In this document: positions 37,216 to 46,777 of the stretch, in pieces
How the letters are laid out: every line of letters begins with the position of its first letter
Numbering within the stretch: the stretch's first letter is position 1
DNA from: JACVRW01 sp963746825
GTDB taxonomy: Bacteria; Actinomycetota; Thermoleophilia; Solirubrobacterales; Thermoleophilaceae
Assembly: GCA_963746825.1 (NCBI GenBank)
Contig: CAVVCU010000008.1
Location: forward strand, 1 to 64,000
Length of the DNA stretch: 64,000 bases
Reading direction: 5' to 3'
Notes under the pieces: generated by a model
Database searches by the model: none
What the model was told of the DNA's origin: nothing
The model's input: only the letters and a program-made list of their open reading frames with translations
Position numbers and translations under genes: made by a program

Positions 37216-39012
37216 TCAGCAGGCGCGCGCGGCCGAGGCCGCGCAGGCGTCCTGTCGCAGCGGCGCCACGCGTAGCGCGGCCGCCGCGGCTCGCCGCCCG
37301 GCGTTTCGGGCGCTGACGGTGGCCCGGTTGGCGAGTGCCCCGCTGCTCGCCGCGACCCGCGCGTTCACGCGCAGCACGCGTGAGGCGCCCGGGCGCAGCG
37401 CGGGGATCCTCCAGCAGGCGATCCCGTCGCGCACGCGGGTGCCGCGGGCGGAGATCAGGACCAGGCCGCCGGGCGGGCGGTCGCACACGCGAATGCGGCG
37501 TGCGGGCGCTCGGCCGGTGGATCGGAGCGCGATCCGGTAGCCGACCACCTGCCCGGGGCGCGCCCGCCGCGCTCCCGCGATCTTGCGCAGGCGCAGCCGC
37601 GCGCGGCCCTCGCGGACGCGGGTGCTCAGCGCGGGCAGCTCGCCCACCGGGGTGGGGTCACTCACCGGCGCGGTCACCCCCACCTGGCTCTCGAGCACCC
37701 CGCGGGTTTCGGGGCGCACGCGCACGCGCACGGTGGCGCTGGCCCCGGCGGGGATGGTGCCCAGCTCGCAGCGGATCGGGTCGCCCACGGTGCAGGTCCC
37801 CTGGCTCGGCGTCGCGGATATGAGGTCGGCAGGGCCCCGTACGTCCTGGGTCAACACCACTCCCGGCGCCGCGTCGGGCCCGTCGTTGCGCACGACCGTG
37901 GTGTAGGTGGCCGGCTGGCCCTCGCGTGGCGGATCGGGCGACACCTCGGTATCCACGCGAAGGTCGGCGAGCGGATAGAGCTCGGTCGAGAGGGTCAGCA
38001 CCTGGGTCAGGTACTGCTCGAAGCTGGTGGACTCCTGCAGGGTGGTGCTGGTGGCGCCGTTGGGGAGGATGCCGTCGGCGGCGATCAGGTTCGCGTCGAA
38101 CCCAAGCTGATTGAGGTAGGCCGGGTTCCCGCCGGCGAGCGGCACGCCGCGCTGGGCGATCGAGCTGTTGAAGACGTTGTTGGGCGGGTTGGCCGCATCC
38201 CCGAGCGACACGCCGTTGAGCAGGAGGCGGTCGCCCGACGAGGCGCGGTCGCCCTCGTAGGCCACCACGCCGACGGTGCTGCGCACGGCGCCGGTCAGCG
38301 GGGTCACGAAGCCGCCCACCGGGATGGAGAGCGGGGGGTCGCTCGACTCGATCGACGCGAGCCCGTCGAACACCGTGAGGTTGCGAAGCGGCTGGGCCGG
38401 GTCGCGGTAGGCCACCACGAGCGCCCAGCCGGCGAAGCGGTCGATTCCCGTGCCCGACTGCACGTCCGCGACGGTGTACTGCCCCGGGCCGGCGGCCGCC
38501 ACCGTCGCGGTCACGTCGGCAAACGCGACGTAGGCACTCGCCACCGCGGCGCTGTCGGCCACCGCAGCCGTGATCGTGCTGTAGCCCGGCGACCCGGGCG
38601 CCCGCAGCCGCACCGTTCCCCGCGCCGGCGGGTTGGGTGCCCCCACGCCGCCCGCGCCGGCGCTTGTGCGCGAGCCGTAGTAGAGGCCGGCGAAGCGCAC
38701 CGCGGCCCCGGCGGGCAGGGAGAGGGTGGCCGTCGAGGAGCCGAAGGTCGACGCGTCGCCGTCCACGTCGACCCGCGTCATGTTCCAGCCGTTGTTGTTG
38801 AGGGATCCCGGACCGAGGCCCTGCTGCGCGCCGGCGCAGTCGGGCGCCGCCGGGCACGTCATCAGCGTGTTGCCGGCGATCTGGATCTCGCCCCGGTCGT
38901 TGGCCGTGAAGCGCGGGACGAAGGGCTGCTCGACCGCTGCCTGCGCGTTGGCCGCGGCGAGCGCGACTCCGAGCAACGCCAGCGAGAGTGCTGCAGATAG
39001 GTGGGTTCGCAC
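37216..39012 (-). CDS. Large secreted protein with DUF11-type repeat domains
   Basis: This is a 598-residue exported protein with a signal peptide ending at ANAQA. The first 340 or so residues form a beta-rich domain ('RFAGLYYGSRTSAGAGG', 'GTVRLRAPGSPGYSTITAAV', 'TVFDGLASIESSDPPLSIPV') like surface proteins of Gram-positive bacteria. Then comes a DUF11/Ig-like block ('ADLRVDTEVSPDPPREGQPA', 'TYTTVVRNDGPDAAPGVVLT') and a second such block rich in arginine. The C-terminus ends in 'QDACAASAARAC', and I see no LPXTG sorting signal or anchor. A surface or matrix role is likely; it may be an adhesin. Confidence 0.75.
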   Translation of the reverse strand: MRTHLSAALSLALLGVALAAANAQAAVEQPFVPRFTANDRGEIQIAGNTLMTCPAAPDCAGAQQGLGPGSLNNNGWNMTRVDVDGDASTFGSSTATLSLPAGAAVRFAGLYYGSRTSAGAGGVGAPNPPARGTVRLRAPGSPGYSTITAAVADSAAVASAYVAFADVTATVAAAGPGQYTVADVQSGTGIDRFAGWALVVAYRDPAQPLRNLTVFDGLASIESSDPPLSIPVGGFVTPLTGAVRSTVGVVAYEGDRASSGDRLLLNGVSLGDAANPPNNVFNSSIAQRGVPLAGGNPAYLNQLGFDANLIAADGILPNGATSTTLQESTSFEQYLTQVLTLSTELYPLADLRVDTEVSPDPPREGQPATYTTVVRNDGPDAAPGVVLTQDVRGPADLISATPSQGTCTVGDPIRCELGTIPAGASATVRVRVRPETRGVLESQVGVTAPVSDPTPVGELPALSTRVREGRARLRLRKIAGARRARPGQVVGYRIALRSTGRAPARRIRVCDRPPGGLVLISARGTRVRDGIACWRIPALRPGASRVLRVNARVAASSGALANRATVSARNAGRRAAAAALRVAPLRQDACAASAARAC

Positions 39013-39062
39013 GAGGATGACACCGGGCCGTCCGTGGCCCGCGAACCATCATCCCATATGGG

Positions 39063-40352
39063 TCAGGCCGCCTGGCTCAGCTGCCCGGCCGACGTGGCGG
39101 CGTCGATGGCCTCGCCGGTGATCTCCACGAGGCGCGACAGCTCGGCCTCGGAGATGGAGAGCGGGGGCATCAGCACGACCACGTCGCCCAGCGGGCGGAT
39201 GATCGCTCCGCGCCTGCGGGCCTCGAGCGCCACCCGGTGGCCGATGCGCATCGGCAGCGGGTGCTCGACCAGCTCGATCCCCGTCATCGTTCCGACCCGG
39301 CGCACCTCGCGCACCGCCGGGTGGGCCGCGACCCCGTCGAGCAGCCCGCCGAACAGCTCGAGCTTGGGCTGGAGCCGCGCGATCGTGTCCTCCTCGCGAA
39401 ACACGTCGAGCGAGGCGATCGCCGCCGCGCAGGCCAGCGGGTTGGCCGTGTAGGTGTGTCCGTGGAAGAAGGTGCGGAACTCCTCGTGCTCGCCGAGGAA
39501 GCCCTCGTACACGCGCTCGGTGGCCAGCGTGGCCGCCAGCGGCAGGTAGCCGCCGGAGATCCCCTTGGCCAAGCACATGAGGTCGGGCGTGACGGCCTCG
39601 TGCTCGCAGGCGAACATGCGCCCGGTGCGCCCGAAGCCGGTGGCCACCTCATCGGCGATCAGCAGGACGTCGTAGCGGTCGCACAGCTCGCGCACCGCGC
39701 CCAGGAAGCCCGGCGGATGGACGAGCATCCCCGCGGCGCCCTGCACCAGCGGCTCCATGATCACCGCCGCCACCTCGCCGCGGTGGGCGGCGAGCACGCG
39801 CTCCAGGGACGCCGCGTCGCCGGGCTCTGACTGCAGGGCGTCGAACAGCAGCGGCCGGTAGATCGAGTGGAAGAGGTCGATACCGCCCACCGACACCGAG
39901 CCCAGCGTGTCGCCGTGGTAGGCCATCCGCAGCGAGACGAACTTCGTGCGGCCGGGCTGGCCGCGCTGGCTCCAGAACTGAAAGGCCATCTTGAGCGCGA
40001 TCTCGGTGGCGGTGGAGCCCGAGTCGGAATAGAAGACGCGCGTGAGGCCCGGAGGGGCTATCTCGATCAGCCGCCGGGCCAGCTCTATGCCGGGCCGATG
40101 CGAGAGGCCCAGCATCGTCGAGTGCGAGACCTTGGCGAGCTGAGCCCGCACCGCGGCGTCGATGCGCGGGTGGCCGTGGCCGTGGACGTTGCACCACAAG
40201 GAGGACACTCCGTCGATGTAGCGCCGCCCGTCGACGTCGATCAGGTCGGTGCCCTCCGCCCGGTCGATGATCAGCGGCTCTTCGTCCGCCCAGCCTCGCT
40301 GCTGGGTGAACGGATGCCATAGGAATGTGCGGTCGGCGCTGCTGAGATCCAT
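39063..40352 (-). CDS. bioA: Adenosylmethionine-8-amino-7-oxononanoate aminotransferase
   Basis: This is a 429-residue class III aminotransferase that makes 7,8-diaminopelargonate from KAPA using SAM as amino donor. Signatures are 'FLWHPFTQQRGW' (the typical BioA N-terminus), 'LWCNVHGHGHPRIDAAVRAQ', 'YSDSGSTATEIALKMAFQFW', 'RMAYHGDTLGSVSVGG', 'DEVATGFGRTGRMFACEHE' and the PLP lysine in 'LAKGISGGYLPLAATL'. It lies about 10 kb from bioD-bioF-bioB and on the same strand but not in their operon. It is divergent from the secreted hydrolase-like gene. Confidence 0.93.
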   Translation of the reverse strand: MDLSSADRTFLWHPFTQQRGWADEEPLIIDRAEGTDLIDVDGRRYIDGVSSLWCNVHGHGHPRIDAAVRAQLAKVSHSTMLGLSHRPGIELARRLIEIAPPGLTRVFYSDSGSTATEIALKMAFQFWSQRGQPGRTKFVSLRMAYHGDTLGSVSVGGIDLFHSIYRPLLFDALQSEPGDAASLERVLAAHRGEVAAVIMEPLVQGAAGMLVHPPGFLGAVRELCDRYDVLLIADEVATGFGRTGRMFACEHEAVTPDLMCLAKGISGGYLPLAATLATERVYEGFLGEHEEFRTFFHGHTYTANPLACAAAIASLDVFREEDTIARLQPKLELFGGLLDGVAAHPAVREVRRVGTMTGIELVEHPLPMRIGHRVALEARRRGAIIRPLGDVVVLMPPLSISEAELSRLVEITGEAIDAATSAGQLSQAA

Positions 40353-40393
40353 GCCGGCGAAGCTACCCGCCGCCTCGGATATACGATGTCGCC

Positions 40394-42430
40394 ATGGGGA
40401 AGGGAATCGCCGCCGTGCTCACGGCCGCGCTCATCGCACTGCTCATTCCGCTCGGCGCGCAGGCTCAGGGGGCAAAGCCCTCGAAGCGCTGCGACTTCAC
40501 GGACCCGGCGGTCTGCCTCTATCCGTGGCCCAACGACCTCTTCACCAAGAAGAGCAAGGCCACGGTCACCGGGCGGCGGCTCAACCTGAGCCGCAAGTCG
40601 ATGCCGGCCAACAAGGACGGCGTGCGGATCGACCCGGCCGACCAGAACCGGGCCGACGGCTTCAGCCCCGGCTCCATGCTGGTTACCAAGGTCCCGGGGC
40701 TGACCACCCCCCTGGCCGTCGAGCGCTCGAAGCTCCCCCCGATCGGCGACATGAGCAAGAGCCTCGCGCGGCGCTCACCGGTCGTGGTGATCAACGCGAG
40801 CACCGGCGAGCGCCACCTGGTGTGGGCCGAGATCGACTCCAACCCGCCCGATCCCAAGGACCGCGTGCTGATCATCCGCCCGGGCCGCAACTTCGAGGAG
40901 GGCCAGCGCTACGTCGTGGCCCTGCGCTTTCTGAAGAACGCGCGTGGCAGGACCCTGCGGGCGCGCCGCAACTTCCGTCTCTACCGCGACGGCAAGGTCA
41001 CGCGAAGGCCACGCATCGAGCGCCGGCGCAAGCGCTTCGAGTCGATCTTCCAGACGCTGAAGGAGGCAGGCGTCGGGCGCCGGAGCCTCTATCTGGCCTG
41101 GGACTTCACCGTGGCGAGCCGCCAGAGCCTCACCGGACGGGCGCTTCACATCCGCGACGAGACCTTCCGCGCACTCGGCGACACCAACCTGGCCGATCTC
41201 CAGGCCCAGGGCAGCTCACCCGCCTTCACGGTCGACCTGGTGAAGGACAACACCCCGGCCGAGGACGACCGCATAGCCCGGCGGATCGAGGGCACCCTCA
41301 CCGCGCCGTGCTACCTCACCAACGGATGCGCGCCGGGCGGAAGGTTCGTGCTCGACGCGAAGGGCCGGCCCACCCGGCAGGGCACCACCACCTACCGCTG
41401 GTTCTGCGGCATACCGCGCTCGGCGCTCGACCCCGCGGCGGCGCCCAAGGCGCGCCCCTCGCTCTACGGCCACGGCCTGCTCGGCAACCCGTCCGAGTTC
41501 GACGCCGGCAACGTCAAGTCGATGTCCAACGAGCACAACGTGCTGTTCTGCGCCACCGCCTGGGCGGGCTTCTCGGCCGAGGACGTGCCCCACATCGCCG
41601 GCACGGTGATCCCCGACTTCTCGAAGTTCGACACCGTCGCGGACCGCATGCAGCAGGGCTTCCTCCAGCAGATGCTGCTCGGGCGCGCGCTCATCCACCC
41701 GCAGGGCTTCTCGTCCCATCCCGCCTTCCAGAAGGGCGGGCAGAGCGTGATCGACACCACGCGCCTGTTCTTCGACGGCAACAGCCAGGGCGGGATCATG
41801 GGCGGCGCGCTCACCGCGCTGGCGCCGGACTGGGACCACGCGGTGCTGGGCGTGCCGGGCATGAACTACTCGACCCTGCTGCAGCGCAGCGTCGACTACG
41901 ACCTCTACGGCCAGCTCATCGACCCCGCCTACCCGCGGGAGATCGAGCGCCAGCTCATGTTCTCGGTGGTTCAGCTGTTGTGGGACCGCGGCGAGAACAA
42001 CGGCTACGCCCACCACGTGACCAACCGCCCCCTGCCCGGCACCCCGCCCCACGAGGTGCTGATGCACGTGGCGGCCGGCGACCACCAGGTGGCCGACTTC
42101 ACCACCTCGATCATGGCCCGCACCTTCGGCGCGCGAATCCGCCAGCCCGCGCTGGCGCCGGGGCGCACTCTTTTCGCGGACCCGTGGTACGGCGTTCCCA
42201 GCATCCCCGCGTTCCCCTACGACGGCTCGGCGGTGGTGTGGTGGGACGCGGGAACGCCTCCGTCCCCGCTCGAGAACGTGCCCAACCGGGCCGGCGAGGA
42301 CCCGCACGGGGCGCCGCGCAGCGAGGTGGCGGCGCGGGTGCAGAAGTCGGAGTTCCTGAAGGTCGACGGCAGGGTCGTGGAGGTCTGCGGGACCGCGCCA
42401 TGCTTTGCCCGGGGCTTCACGGCTCCGTAG
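40394..42430 (+). CDS. Secreted alpha/beta-hydrolase-like protein
   Basis: This is a 678-residue exported protein with signal peptide MGKGIAAVLTAALIALLIPL…AQA. The N-terminal half is beta-rich ('YPWPNDLFTKKSKATVTGRR', 'LIIRPGRNFEEGQRYVVALR'). The C-terminal half carries alpha/beta-hydrolase marks: 'LYGHGLLGNP' (oxyanion-type loop), the nucleophile elbow G-N-S-Q-G in 'RLFFDGNSQGGIMGGALTAL', and a likely acid/His near 'VAAGDHQVADF'. It has eight or so cysteines, fitting an extracytoplasmic location. It looks like an esterase or lipase of an unnamed large family; the substrate is unknown. Confidence 0.72.
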   Translation: MGKGIAAVLTAALIALLIPLGAQAQGAKPSKRCDFTDPAVCLYPWPNDLFTKKSKATVTGRRLNLSRKSMPANKDGVRIDPADQNRADGFSPGSMLVTKVPGLTTPLAVERSKLPPIGDMSKSLARRSPVVVINASTGERHLVWAEIDSNPPDPKDRVLIIRPGRNFEEGQRYVVALRFLKNARGRTLRARRNFRLYRDGKVTRRPRIERRRKRFESIFQTLKEAGVGRRSLYLAWDFTVASRQSLTGRALHIRDETFRALGDTNLADLQAQGSSPAFTVDLVKDNTPAEDDRIARRIEGTLTAPCYLTNGCAPGGRFVLDAKGRPTRQGTTTYRWFCGIPRSALDPAAAPKARPSLYGHGLLGNPSEFDAGNVKSMSNEHNVLFCATAWAGFSAEDVPHIAGTVIPDFSKFDTVADRMQQGFLQQMLLGRALIHPQGFSSHPAFQKGGQSVIDTTRLFFDGNSQGGIMGGALTALAPDWDHAVLGVPGMNYSTLLQRSVDYDLYGQLIDPAYPREIERQLMFSVVQLLWDRGENNGYAHHVTNRPLPGTPPHEVLMHVAAGDHQVADFTTSIMARTFGARIRQPALAPGRTLFADPWYGVPSIPAFPYDGSAVVWWDAGTPPSPLENVPNRAGEDPHGAPRSEVAARVQKSEFLKVDGRVVEVCGTAPCFARGFTAP

Positions 42431-42455
42431 GTCTGTAGCTACTCTGAACCGCGCC

Positions 42456-43947
42456 ATGCCGCCTCTTCCGCTGCTCGTCTTCGTGGTGGGGACGGGCTCG
42501 CTCGGTGCGGAGATCGCGGCCGTGCGCCTGCTCGCTCCGTACTTCGGCGCATCCACGATCGTGTGGGCCAACACGATCGGCATCGTCCTGGTCGCCCTCT
42601 CGATCGGCTACTGGCTGGGTGGGCGGCTCGCCGACCGCAATCCGCACATGCGCGGCCTCTGCCTGCTGGCGCTGGTGGCCGCCGGGCTGCTCGCCCTCGT
42701 GCCGTTCGTCGCCGATCCGATGCTCGAGATCGCCGTCCAGGCGCTCGACGAGATCTCGGCCGGCGCCTTCCTCGGGTCGCTGTTCGGAGTGCTGGTGCTG
42801 GTGGCGGTGCCGGTGCTGCTGCTGGGCGCCGTGTCGCCCTACGCGATCCGCCTGGCCGTGTCGAGCGTGGAGGAAGCCGGCACGGTCGCCGGGCGCCTCT
42901 ACGCGCTCTCGACCGCGGGCTCGCTGGTCGGCACGCTGCTGTCCGCGCTTCTGCTCATACCGCTGGTGGGCACCCGGCGCACCTTCCTCGTCTTCGCCCT
43001 GGCCATCGCGGTCATGGCGGTGTGGGGGCTGCGCCCGGCGCGCCGCTACGCGCTCGCCCCCGCGGTGATCGCCGGGCTGATCGCGCTCCCGGTGGGGACG
43101 CTCAAGGCCGAGGCCGATTCGGGCCGGGTGATCTACGAGGCGGAGACCGAGTACCAATACGCGCGGGTGATCGAGCGCGACGACGGCGAGCGCTGGCTCG
43201 AGCTCAACGAGGGTCAGGCGCAGCACTCGATCTACAACCGGGACACGGTGCTCACGGGCGACGTTTGGGACGGGCATCTGGTGCTCGGCTTCGCGGGCTT
43301 CGACCGCCCGCCCCGGCGCGTGGCGATCCTCGGCAACGCCGCCGGCACCACTGCCCGCGCGTACGAGGAGTTCTTCCCCGACACCCGCGTGGACGGCGTC
43401 GAGATCGACCCCGAGCTCTCGGACATCGGCCGCGAGTTCTTCGACATGAACAACCCGCGCCTGCACCTCTACCACGAGGACGCGCGGCCCTATCTGCGGC
43501 GCACCGAGGCCCGCTACGACCAGATTTCCGTGGATGCCTACCGCCAGCCCTACATCCCCTTCTACCTGACGACGGTGGAGTTCTTCGAGACCGTTCGCGA
43601 CCGGCTGCGGCCCGGCGGCGTACTGATCGTGAACGCCGGCCATCCCGAGGGCCAGGACGATCTCGAGAAGGTGCTGACCGCGACGATCGGGGAGGTGTTC
43701 CCGCACATCCTGCGCGATCCGATCGAGGACACCAACACGCTGATCGTGGCCAGCGAGTCGCCGCTCTCGGCCGACGGAGTGCGCGACGCCGTTTCCAGGC
43801 CTGCCCGCCGGCCTGCGGTCCACCGCGCGCCTCGCCGCGGGCCGGCTCGAGGCGCCGCTGCGCGGGGGCGAGGTCTACACCGACGACAAGGCGCCGGTGG
43901 AGTGGCTGATCGACAAGTCGATCGTGGACTACGCGGCGGAGGATTGA
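42456..43947 (+). CDS. Membrane-fused spermidine-synthase-like protein, one frameshift near the end
   Basis: This protein of about 496 residues has an N-terminal membrane domain of 6-8 spans ('VFVVGTGSLGAEIAAVRLLA', 'VWANTIGIVLVALSIGYWLG', 'LFGVLVLVAVPVLLLGAVSP', 'LSTAGSLVGTLLSALLLIPL'). A soluble aminopropyltransferase-fold domain follows ('RVAILGNAAGTTARAYEEFF', 'RVDGVEIDPELSDIGREFFD', 'LHLYHEDARPYLRRTEARYD'). The usual catalytic aspartate position reads 'ISVDAYRQPYIPFYLTTVEF'. Near 43795 one extra base breaks the frame; the corrected tail is 'LPAGLRSTARLAAGRLEAPL' through 'SIVDYAAED' to the TGA at 43945. Such fused proteins are widespread, and real spermidine synthesis is not proven. Confidence 0.82.
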
Positions 43948-45041
43948 GCCCCGCCGCGGCGACGCCCGCGCCCGACGTCGCAGTCGTCGGCGGCGGGATC
44001 GTGGGCTGCTCGGCGGCGGCCTTCCTGGCCGAGGCGGGCGCCCGCGTCGAGCTCTTCGAGCGCGACGAGCTGGCGGGCGCCGCGTCGGGGCGCAACTCGG
44101 GATCGGTGCAGCATCCCTTCGATCCGGTGCTGGCCGGGCTGCACGCCGAGACGCTGCAGCTCTACCGCGAGCTCGACGGCTTCGAACTGCCCGACGCGCC
44201 GGCCGGCATCCTGATGCTGGCCACCGACCCGGCCGCGCTCGAGGCTCCCGCCGCGGCGATCGCGCGCGACCAGCCCGAGCTCGAGCCACGGACGCTCGAC
44301 CCAGGTGCGGTGCGCGAGCTGGAGCCCGCGGTGGGCGAGGAGATCTGGGGCTGCCGGCTCGAGACCGGCTATCCGGTCCGCCCGGCGGCCGCCACCCTGG
44401 CCTTCGCCGAGCGAGCGCGGCGGGCGGGAGCGACGCTTCGGGAGGGAGCCGCCGCGCGGCCCTGGCGTGTCGACGGCGAGCTGCGGGGCGTGGTCGCGGG
44501 GGGCGAGCAGCGTCCCGCCGGCGCGGTGCTGGTGTGCGCGGGCCCGTGGACTCCCGCGCTGATCGACCCCACGGGATCGTGGCGGCCCATCGAGCCGGTC
44601 TGGGGCGTGGTGGTGGAGGTGGAGCTCGAGGACCCGCCGCGCCACGTGGTCGAAGAGTTTGGTGTGGAGGAGCTGTCGCACGCCGAGGCCCCGGACTCGA
44701 TCTTCAGCCTGGTGGCCGCGGAGGGAGGCGTTTCGGTGGGCTCGACCTTCCTGGCCGAGGAGCCCGACCCCGTGGCCTGGATACCGCAGATACGCCGGCG
44801 GGCACAGCGCTTCGTGCCCGCGCTCGCTCGGGCCCGCGTGCAGGCCACCCGGGCGTGCGCTCGGCCGGTGTCGCTGGACGGTCGGCCGCTCGTGGGGCCC
44901 CTCGCGACCGAGGGGCTGTGGGTGGCGGCGGGCCACGGGCCCTGGGGAATCTCCACCGGAGCGGCGACCGGGCGCCTGGTGGCTGACGCGATACTGGGCC
45001 GGGCGACCGTGCCGGCCGAGCTGGCGGCCGGGCGCTTCTAG
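43944..45041 (+). CDS. FAD-dependent oxidoreductase, DAO family
   Basis: This is a 365-residue flavoprotein. The TTG start at 43944 overlaps the preceding TGA (TTGA) and is followed by 'DVAVVGGGIVGCSAAAFLAE' (FAD Rossmann motif) and 'LAGAASGRNSGSVQHPFDPV'. The C-terminal part has 'RACARPVSLDGRPLVGPLAT' and 'GLWVAAGHGPWGISTGAATG', as in glycine/sarcosine/D-amino-acid oxidases. It is coupled to the spermidine-synthase-like gene, so oxidation of an amine or amino acid related to polyamines is conceivable. That is inference. Confidence 0.82.
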   Translation: MSPAAATPAPDVAVVGGGIVGCSAAAFLAEAGARVELFERDELAGAASGRNSGSVQHPFDPVLAGLHAETLQLYRELDGFELPDAPAGILMLATDPAALEAPAAAIARDQPELEPRTLDPGAVRELEPAVGEEIWGCRLETGYPVRPAAATLAFAERARRAGATLREGAAARPWRVDGELRGVVAGGEQRPAGAVLVCAGPWTPALIDPTGSWRPIEPVWGVVVEVELEDPPRHVVEEFGVEELSHAEAPDSIFSLVAAEGGVSVGSTFLAEEPDPVAWIPQIRRRAQRFVPALARARVQATRACARPVSLDGRPLVGPLATEGLWVAAGHGPWGISTGAATGRLVADAILGRATVPAELAAGRF

Positions 45042-45115
45042 GCGGCCGCGCCGCACTAGCGGTTCGCGCACGATCGGCGCAGCGCGATGGGTACCTCGTC
45101 GAGTAGGAGGCAGAG

Positions 45116-46726
45116 ATGACCCTGAGGAAGTATCAGCTCGGAAGCTACGAGGACATGTGCGCCGCGCACCGCTGGGAGGTGCCCGAGCGTTACAACATCG
45201 CCCGCGACGTGTGTGACAAGCACGACCGCGAGCGGCCCGCGATGGTGTGGGAGGACTGGGAGGGCAACGAGCGGCGCGTCGACTTCGGCGAGCTGCAGGA
45301 CCTGTCCAACCGGTTCGCCAACGTGCTTCGGGCGCATGGCGTGGAGCGCGAGGACCGGGTGGCGACGCTGCTGCCCTCCCTGCCCGAGACGGCCGCCGCG
45401 TTCATAGGCACCTATCGCGCGGGCGCGATCCTGCTCTCCCTGTCAGTGCTCTACGGAGACGACGGAATCGAACACCGGTTGCGCGACTCCGAGGCCAAGG
45501 TCGTGGTGACCAACGCAGCAAACCGCGACCGCATTCCCGGCGGCCTGGCCGACGCCGTGCTGGTGCTCGATGATGGCCTGCTGGATGAGATGGCCGAGGC
45601 CTCCGCGGACTTCGAGACCGTGGACACGGCCGCCGACGACCCGGCCCAGCTCTACTACTCGTCGGGCACCACCGGCAAGGCCAAGGGGATCCTGCACGCC
45701 CACCGCTACCTGCTGGCCCACGAGGAGTTCGAGTTCTGCCACGACGTGCGCGACGGCGAGCTGTTCCACGGCTCGGGCGAGTGGGCCTGGGCCGCCGGCA
45801 TCTGCCCGCTGCTCGGCCCGTGGCGCTACGGGGCGGTGGCGCTCGTGCAGGCGCGCAAGGGCGGCTACGACGCCGAGGAGCACCTGCGCTTCCTCTCCAA
45901 GCACGGGGTGGAGAACATGTTCACCACGCCCACGGCCCTGCGCGCCATGACCGGCGTGGAGGATGCGGGCCGGCGCTACCCGCTCGAGAAGCTGCGCATC
46001 ACCTGCTCCGCCGGCGAGCCGCTCAACCCCGAGGTGATCCGCTGGTTTCGCGACCAGTACGGGGTGACCGTGCTCGACTACTACGGCCTGACCGAGAGCT
46101 ACCCGCTGTGCGGCAACTTCCCCACGGTCGACGTGCGCGAGGGGTCGATGGGCAAGCCCATGCCGGGCTGGGAGGTGGCCATCCTCGACGAGGACGAACA
46201 GCCCCTGCCGGTGGGCGAGCGGGGCGAGATCTGCCTGCGCGCCCGCTCCAACCCGCACTACCCGCTGGGCTACTGGAACCGCCCCGAGGACACCGAGTCC
46301 GAGTTCGGCGGTGAGTGGTTTCACACCAAGGACGCCGCCGAGCTCGATGAGGACGGGTACGTCTGGTACGCGGGGCGCGCAGACGACGTGATCATCTCGG
46401 CCGGCTACCGGATCGGGCCGTTCGAGGTGGAGTCGGCGTGCGTGGAGCACGCGGCGGTGAAGGAGGCCGCGGCGGTGGCCTCACCGGATCCGCGCCGCGG
46501 CGACCTGGTCAAGGCGTTCATCGTGCTGGCCGCGGGCCACGAGCCCTCGGACGAGCTGGCCGGCGAGATCAAGAAGCACGTGCGCGAGCGCCATTCCGCC
46601 TACGCCTACCCGCGCGAGATCGAGTTCGTCGACGATCTGCCGAAGACGCTGACGGGCAAGATCCGCCGCGTCGAGCTTCGCGAGCAGGAGCGCGAGCGCA
46701 AGGCGGCGCAGGAGGCGAAGTCCTAG
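45116..46726 (+). CDS. Acyl-CoA synthetase (acetyl/medium-chain AMP-forming type)
   Basis: This is a 536-residue ANL-family ligase. It has the P-loop 'LYYSSGTTGKAKGILHAHRY', 'FTTPTALRAMTGV', 'YYGLTESYPLCGNFPTVDVR', 'WFHTKDAAELDEDGYVWYAG', 'DDVIISAGYRIGPFEVESAC' and the catalytic lysine in 'PKTLTGKIRRVELREQERER'. These are the marks of the acetyl-CoA-synthetase-like medium-chain group (ACSM-like). The ATG has AGGAGG upstream. No partner gene is adjacent. Lysine acetylation control at the PKTxTGK motif is usual in the family. Confidence 0.88.
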   Translation: MTLRKYQLGSYEDMCAAHRWEVPERYNIARDVCDKHDRERPAMVWEDWEGNERRVDFGELQDLSNRFANVLRAHGVEREDRVATLLPSLPETAAAFIGTYRAGAILLSLSVLYGDDGIEHRLRDSEAKVVVTNAANRDRIPGGLADAVLVLDDGLLDEMAEASADFETVDTAADDPAQLYYSSGTTGKAKGILHAHRYLLAHEEFEFCHDVRDGELFHGSGEWAWAAGICPLLGPWRYGAVALVQARKGGYDAEEHLRFLSKHGVENMFTTPTALRAMTGVEDAGRRYPLEKLRITCSAGEPLNPEVIRWFRDQYGVTVLDYYGLTESYPLCGNFPTVDVREGSMGKPMPGWEVAILDEDEQPLPVGERGEICLRARSNPHYPLGYWNRPEDTESEFGGEWFHTKDAAELDEDGYVWYAGRADDVIISAGYRIGPFEVESACVEHAAVKEAAAVASPDPRRGDLVKAFIVLAAGHEPSDELAGEIKKHVRERHSAYAYPREIEFVDDLPKTLTGKIRRVELREQERERKAAQEAKS

Positions 46727-46733
46727 GCGGTTC

Positions 46734-46777
46734 TCGCGGGAGGTTTCGTCGCGGGTGGTGATTGGGTCGCGGGGGGT
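46734..46777 (+). repeat. Three direct repeats TCGCGGGNGGT
   Basis: TCGCGGGAGGT, TCGCGGGTGGT and TCGCGGGGGGT start at 46734, 46749 and 46767, just after the acyl-CoA synthetase stop and 166-210 bases before the histidine kinase start. The spacing is 15 and 18 bases. The rest of the 216-base gap (46727-46942) holds no supported gene. They could be regulator sites for the kinase operon or chance in GC-rich DNA. Confidence 0.3.

Noticed and set aside
42405..45041. An 878-residue spermidine synthase-oxidase fusion
   Set aside because: It arises only from the frameshift near 43795. The corrected frame gives a natural stop at 43945 and a TTG restart for the oxidase.
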